Shown piece by piece: positions 1-10,409 of a DNA stretch of 64,000 nt. Below the pieces are notes generated by a model. It had not been told where the DNA came from. It made no database searches and was given only the letters and a program-made list of their open reading frames with translations. The position numbers and the translations under genes were made by a program. This DNA is from a virus. The stretch is from positions 49,695 through 113,694 of IMG/VR virus record IMGVR_UViG_3300009154_000033, one strand, 5' to 3'. How positions within the stretch are numbered: the first letter of the stretch is position 1; every line of letters begins with the position of its first letter.

Positions 1-3000
1 TACATAAGGTTCAATGCTTCTGTAGTAAGAGATCTAGGCATATTGCCCTTCTCGATAGCGTCAGCATCTTTTTGTGGGTTAGGCTTGAACCATGTTCCTG
101 AAAGTTTAACTTGTTTAGCTTCTAGTCCCTTGGCTCGGTGAGCAGTTAGAACTACGCTGTCGACATCTGCACCACTTAGAGCGTCTACAAGAGCGCTTAG
201 TTGCTCAGATCCATTTCCTTGAACAGGAGTGGTCCAGTCCCAAGTCTTACCTGTATCCCATGTGTATCCCATTGAAGATAGAGTGTCAGAGTTATTCTTA
301 GTTCCATTATTTGGATTCTTTAGCTCAGGTGTCCAAGGCTTTGCATCACCAGTATTGTAGAGACGGATAGCCCCATTTTCAATCTTGTAGCTAATGAAGT
401 TTCCAAGATCTCCTTCGTCGCCCCAGTTGCCATCCGAAGGCTTTTTGAATCCTTGAATACCAATGATTCTTGCACCATCTACTGTCCGCTTTAGTTCAGC
501 AAATACTGCCTTGCCATCGTTATCTCTTTCTTGCTCTTCTAGACGAGCTTGAGTCAGCTCCATAATGCCTAGCAATCTTCCTACTGCTGGATCAGAATCT
601 TCTTGGTGAAGTTCAAGCATTTGCTTCCAGCTGTCGTAGGAGTCTAAGTCCTCATGCGCATTTGATGGGCGATACTTAGGATTAGCACCAAAAAATAGCC
701 ACTTAGCTGTAGCCAAGAAACTATTCATTTCAGCTTTAAATTCCCTAATAACACCAGCACGTTGACCTCTACCAACCATAGTCATAATTTCTAGTAGAGC
801 ATCAGCGTTGGTTGTGGTAAGAATCATGTCTGCATCTGTCATACTTCCAGGAGTTGCAAGACTTGAAGTCTTATTTGGATTTCCGACTAGACGTTCGTCA
901 TCCTCGTCCTTAATCTCCAAAACCTGGTTAGCAAAATCAGCAACATCCTGTCCGGCACGGAACATCATGGTTAGAGGTAGGGTTACCATTCTTCTAAACA
1001 TATTTAGGCTGTTGACGGCTCCACGGAACTGATAGATAGATTGGTGAGGATCTCCAACAACAACAAGCTGTATGCCATTGTTGTGTAGAGTCTCTTGCTC
1101 ATCCATAAGTCTAAAGAATACTCCGTTAACGTCCTGAGCCTCATCAATCAGAATAATGTCTGGGATTGCACCAAGACCGTGGGCGCTTTCTCCCTTAGAG
1201 TTAACTTCTTTTAGATTAGGGTGGCTAAGAGCAAAGTTCTTCATCATATCGTTGAAAGTTACAGGAATCTGACGAACGCTGTCATCGTGCGGCTCTAGTT
1301 TTTCTTTCCATATTTTCTGAGCTAGCTCTAGGAAGAATGGGGTATAAGCCTCAGGGCCTCCTATTTTTTCTCCAATTGCATCGTCGAAGTGTTTTCTTTC
1401 AATCATGTCATCTGCACTAATAGTCCAGTTGTTTAGACCCTTAAGTGTAATTTTTACTGCTAAGAACTTAGAAATTCTTTTTCCATTACCTAGCTCTACT
1501 TCGTTTGGAATCTTGAAGTAATCAGCTATATCTAAAAAGCCATTGATCGGTCTATTTTTTGCATCCGACTGCTTCTTCATAGCAATAAACTTCTTAGAAA
1601 GTTTGCTATTTACAGGAGCTTTGAAAGATACAGAGTCCATAGTTCTAATTTCAGTATTTCCAGGGAACTTAAGTCTGTTCTCATCTGCAATAGCTTTGTT
1701 GAAAGCCATAGCAAGAATTCTCTTCTTAGGGAAGTAGTGAAGTATTGCCTTTGCAAGACCGATCAAGGTAGTAGTTTTACCTGTACCGGCTAGAGCCTTG
1801 ATAACAACTGACCATCCACGAATACCAGCTTCAATAGCGTCTTTCTGCTGATCGGTGTACTCTTTATCCAAGAATTCAATATCGTGTCTACCTGTAGCCA
1901 GCTCAGCCTTGTTCTTGGTATCTTCAGGACGTTCTCTATTTTGAGATGGGGCATCGATAACATCTTGAGCTGCTTGCTCTAGTTTCTTAATAGCAGAGTT
2001 GATAGCACGCTTTTCTGCTGGACTACTAGTAGAGCTTAAAGCATCTTGCAAATTAGTCATAGCATATGAGAGCCGAGACAAAGTACTCTGCTGATTCACG
2101 CCTTCGCGAAGTTGACTAGGGCCACTCTTTTTGTGACGGTCAGGATATTTCTCATCTAGGTAAGCATTTAACTTATCTAGGTCATATCCAGTAGGGACTC
2201 GTAAGCCATCAACGTCTAGGTTGTTAGCAATGGCGTAGTCAAGTTCTAGACCGTCCATTTCCTTAACTAGATCACCGATTTCGTTAGAGTTGACATTTGG
2301 AAGCAACTTCCAGATCTCTTCTCTACGTTCCGCAGATACTATGTCTCTAGGATCCAATAGACGTCTTTCAACGCTCTTCAACTGCTTAGGGCTTGGTTTT
2401 CTGATCTTATTTAGTGGATCATCAATAACGTTGCTTTCAGTAAGAGGTTGTTCACCATCGTCTGGCTTTGGAGGAAATAAGCTTGAGAAAGTAGGACGAT
2501 CGTTTGTAGGAGTTCCTTCTGGAGATGTAGAGTTAAGAGCATTTCTTGCTTCTTGCTCTAGATCCTTAGGATCTGGTTCGTCTCCTCTAGCAGCTCTTTC
2601 AACAGCTCTATCAGCTATAAATTTTAAAGCACGTTCGACAAATGCTTCGTATCCTGGAATATACTTAGCAAGTTTTGCATCATAGTCATTATCTGAAGCA
2701 TCGAGATCAAAGATATTGTCTTTAATCAAATCGGTTCCAGACTTAGCTCTCTTAAGCATCTGCCCTAGAAGTTTGACGTTAAGTTCTAGATCATTAGCTG
2801 CATTATGTAATGAATTACTAGGAATACCTTCGTATCTTCCTAAAGCTTCTAGAGCGGTAGAACCATGTATACCAAAGTCTCCTACCTTATATGGACCACC
2901 AAGGTTAGTTTTTTTGTTAAATACATTGTAAATGTGATCAGCTAGTCCAAGCGTGTCAATCATTCCAGCAGGAGAATATTCTGCTAGTCCAGCTTCTTTA

Positions 3001-6000
3001 AGAGTTCTATTTAGGACTTCTAAATCGTAATCAGCAACGTTGTGACCAGCTAAAACTGCGTCTGGTCCTAGAAATTCTAAAGCCTTAGCAATAACTTCAC
3101 TCTTGGTTGGGAGACTTGCAATCCACTCAGGAGTTACTCGATTGCCTTTGTCATCCTTTATATTTGCCATAGACCATGAACTTAAAGGAGATCCAGGATT
3201 CATGTAGCTTATAAACTTATCAACGATTTCTCCGTTTACAACTTTATATATAGCAATCTGAATTGGATCGTTTTTAACATGAGGCTGTAAAGGGTCAAAG
3301 ATACCGGTAGTTTCAAAATCAATAAAGTGTAGAACTTTATCTCTCAAAGCTTCAGTTACATCATCCCAGTTCTTTGCTCCAGCCATCCAGTCGCGAACAA
3401 CGCCCCAGAAAGCCTTAGGTTTAACTCTTGCAGGAGGTCTAGGCTTATTTGGGTGGTTAGAGTAGTCAATGATTCCAGGAACTGGATCGGTGTCAACTGG
3501 GATCTCTGGAGATTCAACAGGATTTGGCTCAAATACCTCTGCTGATGTGCTGTGGTCTACTTCATCTTCTAGAGATGGGTCGTAATCATTTTCGAATGGA
3601 CTATTGTGGTATCCATCTCTACCCATAACAGAGCCGACTTCAGCTGCAAGTTTTTCAAGAGTCTCTACGGTCTTAGGCTTTTTATTCTTAAGACGTCCGT
3701 AGGTGTGAGCATTATCTGAGTCAGTTAGACCCTTCTTAATAGTCTCTAGACGTTCCATAACCTTAGCAGGTTTGATTACGTACTTTCTACGTAGGTCAAG
3801 CATACGCTTAAGATCCCTGATGTCGTCGACTGCTCCGTCGATGATTCTTCTACCATCGGCATTTACAAGATCTCTGTGATTAGCAACAAAAGCTGCTAAA
3901 CGAGTCAGAGCGTAGCGAGATCTACGAGCAGCATTCTTACGAGCTTGTCTATTAACATATTGCTTTACTTCTTCTTGATCTTTTTCTTCAGCAAGAATCT
4001 CTTTACGAGCTTCATCGGTTGGCTTGTAGTCTTCCCAGCCTTCAGGGGCATTAGGTCTGCCAATAAGATCCATCAGGTTTAGGTCATTAATAGACGCTCC
4101 GCCTTCAATGGCTTTCTTTATTAGAATACTGTCGTGAGCATCTTCACGAGCTTTAAGTTCAGAGATGATTTGAGTACTTACCTCGTATACGTTCATCCTA
4201 GGAACGGCTTTGACAATTGCAGCAATTTCTCTGTCGCTTGCTAATCCCTTGTCAAAGATACGTTCGATGCTGGCAAGCATTCTGTCAGATGCACCGTCAA
4301 AATCTCTAGCAACTAGCCCGTACTTGTTCTTAGGCTTGTACTGCTCTTTGAATGGATGCTCCTTGAATGTGTAATACCATTCACGGATCTCGCGAGCATT
4401 CATGTCTTTGTAGTTGTCCATAAACTCTTGGACTAAATCTTGAGGAATATCTCTATCCTCTAAGAATCTTTCAATACCAACAAGTTGGCCATCGCTAGGG
4501 CCCATAGCTTCTTGAGGAACGTTGCTGCTAAGGTACTTAGGACTTTCAGTAGGCTGATCTGCTAGCCAGTAGTCAGGCTTACCGTTTACAGTGTTCTCGG
4601 CTGCTCTAAGTTTTTCTAATTCAGCTATTTCTTCTGGAGTAGGTTCTGGAGCCTGAGGTGGTTTAAAAGGTAGACTATAAGCTTTTTCGTGAAGTTGATC
4701 GTACTCTGCCCTGGTTAGGGTGTTGTCATCGATCTTTTTTCTGATCTCTTCTGCTTCTTGTTTACTCCAGTTTTTGTTATCTAAAGCCCAATTTAGGAAT
4801 GATTTTTGAAGCCATGAAGCCATGCCTTTTTCAGGTGAGGTAAGTTCACGGAAGTTCTTTTCAATATACGCTGCAAGATCATTTACTTCTTTTACAGTGT
4901 GCTCTTCAGGATTCTTTCTGATCGCTCTAACTTTATCCCAAAGCTCTGGCTCATCTTGAACGTATCTAGAGTTTAGGATTGCAACTAGACGACGGACCTG
5001 ACCCTCGTTAGGAATGAAGTCATCATTAACTCTGTTTTGAGAAGGACCTAAATCTGTATTCTTTGCTTCTTTAGAATTTACATATTTTGTTAAAGCTGAG
5101 TGCAGTCTAGATACATAGTAGGTGTCATCGTTAAACTTGTTTGGCTCATCTTCGGATGCAACATGCATCTCGTAGTATATTTCTGCAACAGCTTTTCGAG
5201 TTTTTTCTGCACTTCTACCGTTAGTAATATCGAAATCTTTAAACTCCGAGTACAAACTGAATCTATGTAGATTATCTGGAAGTTTAAACCAGTCTCTAAG
5301 AGCTTGAGTAAGAACCTCATTTTCATCTTCACCAGGATAGATAGGGTGTGTCTTTAGAGGACCCATGCGTTTATCTACAATTTGAACGCTTCTTAGGTTA
5401 TCTCCAGAATCAACAATTCTGGCAGAAATATCAGATCTTGAACCCTGTCCAGCCCAAAAACCATTGTCATTAAACTTTGGAGTGGTAAAGTCTCCAGGAT
5501 AAGTGTCCTGTAGGAACTGTGCAATGATTGCATCAGCTTTCTTGATCATGTCAGAACCTGGGCCGAAGTAATCGTACTGGAAACGTTCTGATGGGTCTAG
5601 CTTAGAATACATCTCTCTTTGGTAGTCCGGAACGTTGGCAATGTTAGGGTTAAACAGCGGGTCTAAAGCTTCTAGATATTTAATAGCATGGACCTGGTCT
5701 TCAACCTGCTCCCAGTTAAAGAATGGAACCTGAGTGTCCATAGTGAAGTCACTATTGCCGTCACGTTCGGTTAGGGTATACACACCGTCAGACATAATTG
5801 GTTGGAATGAAACGTCTCCAGTTCTTTGGTCATACACCAAAGCAACGTCTGATTGACCATATCCGTAAGTTACGCGGAATCTGCGATCTTTAGATAAGTA
5901 TGTGTTGTCTCCAATTTTGTTCCAGCCTTCTGGCATGGAACCATCTGGATCATTTTCGTTTTTGCCAGTAGATTCTGGCTTAGGCTCTTCTTCTGGAGTT

Positions 6001-7373
6001 TCTCGGTTTTGACTAGGAACAACTGCTTCTACAGCAGGTTTTTCTTCAGGAGTTAGATCCTGGTTATCTTTATCTCCGAAACGATCATCTTCATCTCCAG
6101 CAATCTTCTGTACGCCAGCCCAGTCTTGTGCAAAACCAATAGGGCTTTTATTTCCCTTAGCACGCTTTGAACCCCAAACAGTAATAACTGGCTTAGTCAT
6201 GTCTAGGTTTTCAGTACCATCGGTGCCTACTATTTCTAGGCTATCGCCATACGCTTCTTTAGCTTTTTCTACAAAACTTTCAGTAACTTTATTAGGCTTA
6301 TTTACCACAGAAGCGGTGTAGCCATCAGCTGAATCGTAGACTGCGTCAGAGTGAAGTTCATTACCGGTAAAAGTTGAACTAGTCGGAGTATACGGACTCT
6401 TTACCCAGCCTTCTGGCATATCAGCAACAACAAGATCTTTAATATCAACAATGTCGTTATCATTTGGAACCGCTTTTCCAACTGGAAGATCTTTAACTGC
6501 TTCGGCAGGTAGAATAGCTGCAACGGCTTCAAAAGCTGACGCTGGAATTTTGTAAAGTCCATTTTTTAAACCCGGAATATCTGTAATTTCAAAGTCTATG
6601 TAGCCACCATTTTCAGAGTAACCTGCAACTTTACCTGTAACGCTTCTAACGTCTCCTTTAGGAAAACGTACGTTTACTTTTCCACCGCCACCCATTTCGA
6701 TCCATCGACCCTTAGAGTCACGGAGCTGACGCTTGGCACGAAGTGAACGCCAGAAGCTCGAGTTCTTACCTTTGAAAACATTCATTGCTGAGTGGTAAGC
6801 ACTCTTTACTTTACTTAAGAGACCGGCTGTAAGAGGGCTAACAAGTACGTCAATTGGCAGACTTCCAGCTGGAAGAGCTAGTAGACGTGTGTATGCGTGT
6901 TGAAATTGTACGTCCATTGGGTGGGCACCGTAAACAGATGCAACTAGTGAACGAACTTCTTCATCTTCAATACGTGGATCTGCTGAGTACCAAGCACCAC
7001 GTCGAGTACGAAACGTAATTGGATCAAGTGACAACTCAGCTGTAGAACTTGGGTGGTATTCAGGTAGTAGATCGGTGTTACGGTCTTGACCGTTAGGACG
7101 TGGGCCTTCTGTAGCCAAACTAAGGAAATGCGAAAGCTCACGAAGAACGTTGAAGTAACGTACGTCGGTAGTAAGATTTTCTGCTGCAGAAGCAGTGAGT
7201 GATCTCAATGCAACAGTTTCTAATTGCTGTTCGGTGACTCTACGAATCTCTTCAACTCGAGCATTCTGCTCTAGCGTGAAGTTAAAGATCAGCTCGGATA
7301 CAGAGATATCCTCTGGCATCTCGACTGATAGCTGGTCATCAAACTGCTTAATTAGATTAATTTTCTTACTCAC
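1..7373 (-). CDS. Giant head-module protein with DEDDh exonuclease and UvrD-like helicase (3' end outside window)
   Basis: An uninterrupted frame of 2,457 codons starts at GTG 7373 and leaves the window still open. Around residues 55-110 it carries the motif NTDLLPEYHPSS shared with two other proteins here. Near residue 223 is KGRWIEMGGGG, a stretch I recall from actinophage head proteins. Residues about 1345-1530 form a DnaQ-type 3'-5' exonuclease: FIDFETTG (ExoI), GHNVADYDLE (ExoII), HNAANDLE (ExoIII). Residues about 1840 onward form a superfamily-1 helicase: LAGTGKTT (Walker A), ILIDEAQD (Walker B), GDPHQSIYQFRG and TAHRAKGLE. Four linker-like PSQNR or PSQLRE motifs lie near residues 451, 777, 1751 and 1809. 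It follows the portal and Dps-fusion genes directly, so it is probably made with the head. Whether it is packaged, cleaved into parts or acts in replication is not visible. The domain calls are firm; the overall role is unknown. Confidence 0.85.
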   Translation of the reverse strand, partial: MSKKINLIKQFDDQLSVEMPEDISVSELIFNFTLEQNARVEEIRRVTEQQLETVALRSLTASAAENLTTDVRYFNVLRELSHFLSLATEGPRPNGQDRNTDLLPEYHPSSTAELSLDPITFRTRRGAWYSADPRIEDEEVRSLVASVYGAHPMDVQFQHAYTRLLALPAGSLPIDVLVSPLTAGLLSKVKSAYHSAMNVFKGKNSSFWRSLRAKRQLRDSKGRWIEMGGGGKVNVRFPKGDVRSVTGKVAGYSENGGYIDFEITDIPGLKNGLYKIPASAFEAVAAILPAEAVKDLPVGKAVPNDNDIVDIKDLVVADMPEGWVKSPYTPTSSTFTGNELHSDAVYDSADGYTASVVNKPNKVTESFVEKAKEAYGDSLEIVGTDGTENLDMTKPVITVWGSKRAKGNKSPIGFAQDWAGVQKIAGDEDDRFGDKDNQDLTPEEKPAVEAVVPSQNRETPEEEPKPESTGKNENDPDGSMPEGWNKIGDNTYLSKDRRFRVTYGYGQSDVALVYDQRTGDVSFQPIMSDGVYTLTERDGNSDFTMDTQVPFFNWEQVEDQVHAIKYLEALDPLFNPNIANVPDYQREMYSKLDPSERFQYDYFGPGSDMIKKADAIIAQFLQDTYPGDFTTPKFNDNGFWAGQGSRSDISARIVDSGDNLRSVQIVDKRMGPLKTHPIYPGEDENEVLTQALRDWFKLPDNLHRFSLYSEFKDFDITNGRSAEKTRKAVAEIYYEMHVASEDEPNKFNDDTYYVSRLHSALTKYVNSKEAKNTDLGPSQNRVNDDFIPNEGQVRRLVAILNSRYVQDEPELWDKVRAIRKNPEEHTVKEVNDLAAYIEKNFRELTSPEKGMASWLQKSFLNWALDNKNWSKQEAEEIRKKIDDNTLTRAEYDQLHEKAYSLPFKPPQAPEPTPEEIAELEKLRAAENTVNGKPDYWLADQPTESPKYLSSNVPQEAMGPSDGQLVGIERFLEDRDIPQDLVQEFMDNYKDMNAREIREWYYTFKEHPFKEQYKPKNKYGLVARDFDGASDRMLASIERIFDKGLASDREIAAIVKAVPRMNVYEVSTQIISELKAREDAHDSILIKKAIEGGASINDLNLMDLIGRPNAPEGWEDYKPTDEARKEILAEEKDQEEVKQYVNRQARKNAARRSRYALTRLAAFVANHRDLVNADGRRIIDGAVDDIRDLKRMLDLRRKYVIKPAKVMERLETIKKGLTDSDNAHTYGRLKNKKPKTVETLEKLAAEVGSVMGRDGYHNSPFENDYDPSLEDEVDHSTSAEVFEPNPVESPEIPVDTDPVPGIIDYSNHPNKPRPPARVKPKAFWGVVRDWMAGAKNWDDVTEALRDKVLHFIDFETTGIFDPLQPHVKNDPIQIAIYKVVNGEIVDKFISYMNPGSPLSSWSMANIKDDKGNRVTPEWIASLPTKSEVIAKALEFLGPDAVLAGHNVADYDLEVLNRTLKEAGLAEYSPAGMIDTLGLADHIYNVFNKKTNLGGPYKVGDFGIHGSTALEALGRYEGIPSNSLHNAANDLELNVKLLGQMLKRAKSGTDLIKDNIFDLDASDNDYDAKLAKYIPGYEAFVERALKFIADRAVERAARGDEPDPKDLEQEARNALNSTSPEGTPTNDRPTFSSLFPPKPDDGEQPLTESNVIDDPLNKIRKPSPKQLKSVERRLLDPRDIVSAERREEIWKLLPNVNSNEIGDLVKEMDGLELDYAIANNLDVDGLRVPTGYDLDKLNAYLDEKYPDRHKKSGPSQLREGVNQQSTLSRLSYAMTNLQDALSSTSSPAEKRAINSAIKKLEQAAQDVIDAPSQNRERPEDTKNKAELATGRHDIEFLDKEYTDQQKDAIEAGIRGWSVVIKALAGTGKTTTLIGLAKAILHYFPKKRILAMAFNKAIADENRLKFPGNTEIRTMDSVSFKAPVNSKLSKKFIAMKKQSDAKNRPINGFLDIADYFKIPNEVELGNGKRISKFLAVKITLKGLNNWTISADDMIERKHFDDAIGEKIGGPEAYTPFFLELAQKIWKEKLEPHDDSVRQIPVTFNDMMKNFALSHPNLKEVNSKGESAHGLGAIPDIILIDEAQDVNGVFFRLMDEQETLHNNGIQLVVVGDPHQSIYQFRGAVNSLNMFRRMVTLPLTMMFRAGQDVADFANQVLEIKDEDDERLVGNPNKTSSLATPGSMTDADMILTTTNADALLEIMTMVGRGQRAGVIREFKAEMNSFLATAKWLFFGANPKYRPSNAHEDLDSYDSWKQMLELHQEDSDPAVGRLLGIMELTQARLEEQERDNDGKAVFAELKRTVDGARIIGIQGFKKPSDGNWGDEGDLGNFISYKIENGAIRLYNTGDAKPWTPELKNPNNGTKNNSDTLSSMGYTWDTGKTWDWTTPVQGNGSEQLSALVDALSGADVDSVVLTAHRAKGLEAKQVKLSGTWFKPNPQKDADAIEKGNMPRSLTTEALNLM

Positions 7374-7390
7374 CGGAAAAATCTTTCTTA

Positions 7391-8548
7391 CTACTTAGTT
7401 GGTAAAAGGTCTGCATCTTTGCTTTTATACAGATCGGTAACTAGCTTTACTGCACGATCGAAAGGAGGCTCAAACTCGTTGATTGCTCTCTTCCAGACAG
7501 CGCGTATTGCTGGAACTACTTCATACCCTAAACCTGAATATTCAGCTAGAGAGTAAATTGCATCTTCTGGACTGCTGTAGTCCATTTCAGATTTAATAGA
7601 GATGGCAAGATCTCTACTGGCAGCAATAGATGCAGTCAGGCCTTGACTAGTGTCTACTGTGCTGCAAGGGTGGCTAGTAGGTAGCAAATCATTGTCCTGC
7701 GTATAACGCGCATTTGATGGACGCTTATTTTCTACCAGAGATAGGAATGCTTGTACTCTAGCTTCTGCCCAAGTAGATAGTTCGGTGTCTGGCTTACCGC
7801 TAGCGGTGAAGGCACGAACACCTCGTCTATATACTGCACGCAAAGTCGCGATTGAGACAAGATCATCTAAATCTTTTCCAGCATTGTGCTCTTTGGTCCA
7901 ACGTGAAAGTTGTTTTTCAGTTTCATTTGAAAAGGTAACTTTTTTAGTTAGGTAAGCATTGTCATTCTTTGCAGCGGAAACGTAAACAGGAGTTGCAGGC
8001 TGATCTACCACATCTTGCGATGCTGTTATAGGTAGGTCAGCCTCAGATTTTCCCAAGTCGCCCTGAGCTGTTGAATCAGCTCCAATGATTGTGCCTAGCT
8101 GCCATGCCCACTTGTTGTGCTGGTCATCGCGTTCAGCTAGGAAGTTTGCAATACCCTGCTCGTTAAGAGCATTGGCAATATCAAAAGCAGCTCTGATTAC
8201 GCTGATAATGTAAGCATTTGCTTGGTAAAGAGATGCAGACATGTCAACTGGATCAGCTGAAACTGGAGTTGCTTGAATTCCTGTAAGAGATGCGTAGTCA
8301 GTTAGCAAGAATGGTGCATCAAATCCTAGTTTGCGAATGTTTTCTGCAAAAGGGTCGATTGCACCGTCTGCATCTTCATAGATTTCTGCAAACTTGTCGT
8401 GGAACTGTGGAAAGTTGATTCCACGTACGTTCCAGTGGTAGCCGTGTGATAGAAATTTGAAAGTTACTGTATCTGAGAGCAGAACAGCTAGCATCTGAGC
8501 AAGATCTTGCTTAGTAGCCGGGACTTCCTGAGTAATTGATAAATCCAT
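7391..8548 (-). CDS. Dps/ferritin-like domain fused to DLLP-motif phage domain
   Basis: Residues 12-165 match the Dps family: HWNVRG at 38-43, then FH at 49-50 and D65/E69, which correspond to the Dps ferroxidase ligands (two His, Asp, Glu). Residues about 200-300 carry a different domain with VYRRGVRAF, WAEARVQAFLSL and YTQDNDLLPTSHPCS, found again at 52979-54064. The protein sits between the portal and the giant head protein, 17 bases after the portal stop, with its own ribosome site (GGAGAAAATCC before ATG). Dps proteins bind DNA and oxidise iron. In a head operon this could mean a protein packaged with, or protecting, phage DNA. The ferroxidase residues are intact, so it is likely active. 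The fusion architecture is what makes it unusual. Confidence 0.8.
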   Translation of the reverse strand: MDLSITQEVPATKQDLAQMLAVLLSDTVTFKFLSHGYHWNVRGINFPQFHDKFAEIYEDADGAIDPFAENIRKLGFDAPFLLTDYASLTGIQATPVSADPVDMSASLYQANAYIISVIRAAFDIANALNEQGIANFLAERDDQHNKWAWQLGTIIGADSTAQGDLGKSEADLPITASQDVVDQPATPVYVSAAKNDNAYLTKKVTFSNETEKQLSRWTKEHNAGKDLDDLVSIATLRAVYRRGVRAFTASGKPDTELSTWAEARVQAFLSLVENKRPSNARYTQDNDLLPTSHPCSTVDTSQGLTASIAASRDLAISIKSEMDYSSPEDAIYSLAEYSGLGYEVVPAIRAVWKRAINEFEPPFDRAVKLVTDLYKSKDADLLPTK

Positions 8549-8565
8549 TGGATTTTCTCCTTAGT

Positions 8566-10371
8566 TTATTGTTGAGGGGTTGTTGTTGGTTCGGCTAGCT
8601 GAATCGGTGGGGCCGCTTCTGCTGGTTGAGCCGCTTCAGGAGCGGCAGGGGCTGCTTCAGGTGCCCCTGTAGGGGCTTCTGCGCCCGGTTGGACGCCTTG
8701 AAGCATTTGAGAGACATCCTGAGGCATTGGAGCAACGCTGGAGGCCTGTTGAGCCTCTCTAGCCTTTGCCATCATCTCTGGTGCCACTGCCGAAAGCAAA
8801 GCTTCCGTCAATTCTGGTGTAATTACACCCTTTTCGACCAAAAGACGTAGTCCGAGCTCCGTTGGGCCAGGTGCATCTTGGTCGGTGAAGCCGTGTGCAC
8901 GTCTCCATGTGTCGTAAGACACTGCCATCTTGTCAAAACCAGAGTCAGCATCCAATGCACGGTCATTACGGGTCGCTACAGCACTTGGATCGTACCAAAT
9001 TACTACTCTTTCAACGTCTGCAGGGTTATAGCCGTTGGCTAGAAGGTAAGGACGTAGGTAAACAACAGTAAAAGCGTCTGCCATAAGCAACATTAGAGGT
9101 TCAATGTGTGCTTTGTAAAGACTTTCGTCAATTTGTACCGCATTTGAGTACTTTACGTTGGCTAGACCGGTAACAATGTCCTTAGGGACGTCGATTCCCT
9201 GCAAAATACGCTCCAAAACGCGGTCAGAACGCTCTGCAAGGGCTGGATCGAAGCTACGCTCGAACTTGAACTGCTTGATCTTGTCACCAAGGTCTGCTGG
9301 GCCACGAATAATTAGTGGAACTACCGCGCTGGCTGAATCTTCATCGCGAATCGGGGTTGTCATCGCGTCAATTAGCTGATCCTCGAACTCATCTTGCAAT
9401 TCTTCGGGGGTTGGATCAGAATAAAGACCGTCAGCGTCCTCGTAAGGGTAGTTTGGGTCAGGTGTAGAGGCTACAGATAGGCCATCCGGTAGATAGAGCG
9501 CACCAGCGTTCAGACGGGAACGCGCCGTTGCACGGAATGTGCGGTTTAGAAGTAGCAATTCGGCACATAGATCAAGCATTCCCTTTAAACTGGAATCAGC
9601 TTCGTCAGAAAAACGTGGGTGAGCCCTCCAAATACGTCCAACGAACGCGTTTGGAGCAAGTTTGATAATATTTTTGTTGGTAGAAGACATTGGAGAGTTA
9701 CCTTGATTGTAATCTCTACGTCCAGCAATCAAATAATTGCCTTTTCCGTCAACGCTGAGCTCGTCTACAGATCGGATATCCCAGGACTCTGGAACGTTTG
9801 AGCCAACACGGGCAGGAGACTGGACCAAATAGCATTCTCCGGTAACTGCAAGATTCAAAGCACAATCACGAAGAAGACCGGCCTGGCCTCCGTATGCTGA
9901 GTCTAAACGTGCAAGGGCACGTTCTGCAGCGGAAGCTAGGTCTGCTGAAAGATTGTCTGCTAAACGTACAGGAACTGGAGCTTCAGCAGGGTCTTGAATA
10001 ACAGCTGCATAAAGACGGATACGAGAAACAACGCTAGAAACTAGGTTGAAAGCGTATTTGATCTCGCCAATTGCATCATAGTACTCCCAAGCGTCTGACT
10101 GCCAGCTAGAAGATGTTGAAGTTCTGCGACTACGGAAGCGTTCTGCTTCTCCACGGTCATTAAGTGGGACCTGAACTGCAGCTGCAGTAAGTGGACGTAT
10201 AGAAGAGTATGGAGCTGACTGAACAGGGGCATAGTTAGGGTTTAGAAAAACTGAGTTAGACGGGAGACCAGTTGGGTTGGTAGTTGCACGCTGGTTGGCA
10301 GAGGTTGCTCGAATGCCTGGACGTGACTGTTTAGGATTTTTATCATCCTGGTTACGGCTAAAGATGCCCAA
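8566..10371 (-). CDS. Portal protein
   Basis: This 601-aa protein has the size and layout of actinophage portals: a polar N-terminus, then WQSDAWEYYDAIGEIKYAFN and VSSVVSRIRLYAAV, a long alpha/beta core, the stem-like segment YSNAVQIDESLYKAHIEPLM, and a low-complexity tail rich in Ala, Pro and Glu. Portals form the dodecameric ring through which terminase pumps DNA. The position just upstream of two head proteins fits. The large terminase is not adjacent as usual; it lies about 3 kb away beyond an inverted gene island. The call rests on general resemblance and context rather than one diagnostic motif. Confidence 0.75.
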   Translation of the reverse strand: MGIFSRNQDDKNPKQSRPGIRATSANQRATTNPTGLPSNSVFLNPNYAPVQSAPYSSIRPLTAAAVQVPLNDRGEAERFRSRRTSTSSSWQSDAWEYYDAIGEIKYAFNLVSSVVSRIRLYAAVIQDPAEAPVPVRLADNLSADLASAAERALARLDSAYGGQAGLLRDCALNLAVTGECYLVQSPARVGSNVPESWDIRSVDELSVDGKGNYLIAGRRDYNQGNSPMSSTNKNIIKLAPNAFVGRIWRAHPRFSDEADSSLKGMLDLCAELLLLNRTFRATARSRLNAGALYLPDGLSVASTPDPNYPYEDADGLYSDPTPEELQDEFEDQLIDAMTTPIRDEDSASAVVPLIIRGPADLGDKIKQFKFERSFDPALAERSDRVLERILQGIDVPKDIVTGLANVKYSNAVQIDESLYKAHIEPLMLLMADAFTVVYLRPYLLANGYNPADVERVVIWYDPSAVATRNDRALDADSGFDKMAVSYDTWRRAHGFTDQDAPGPTELGLRLLVEKGVITPELTEALLSAVAPEMMAKAREAQQASSVAPMPQDVSQMLQGVQPGAEAPTGAPEAAPAAPEAAQPAEAAPPIQLAEPTTTPQQ

Positions 10372-10409
10372 AATTTTCTCCTGTCATTAAGAGCGGAACG
10401 TTGCTATGG

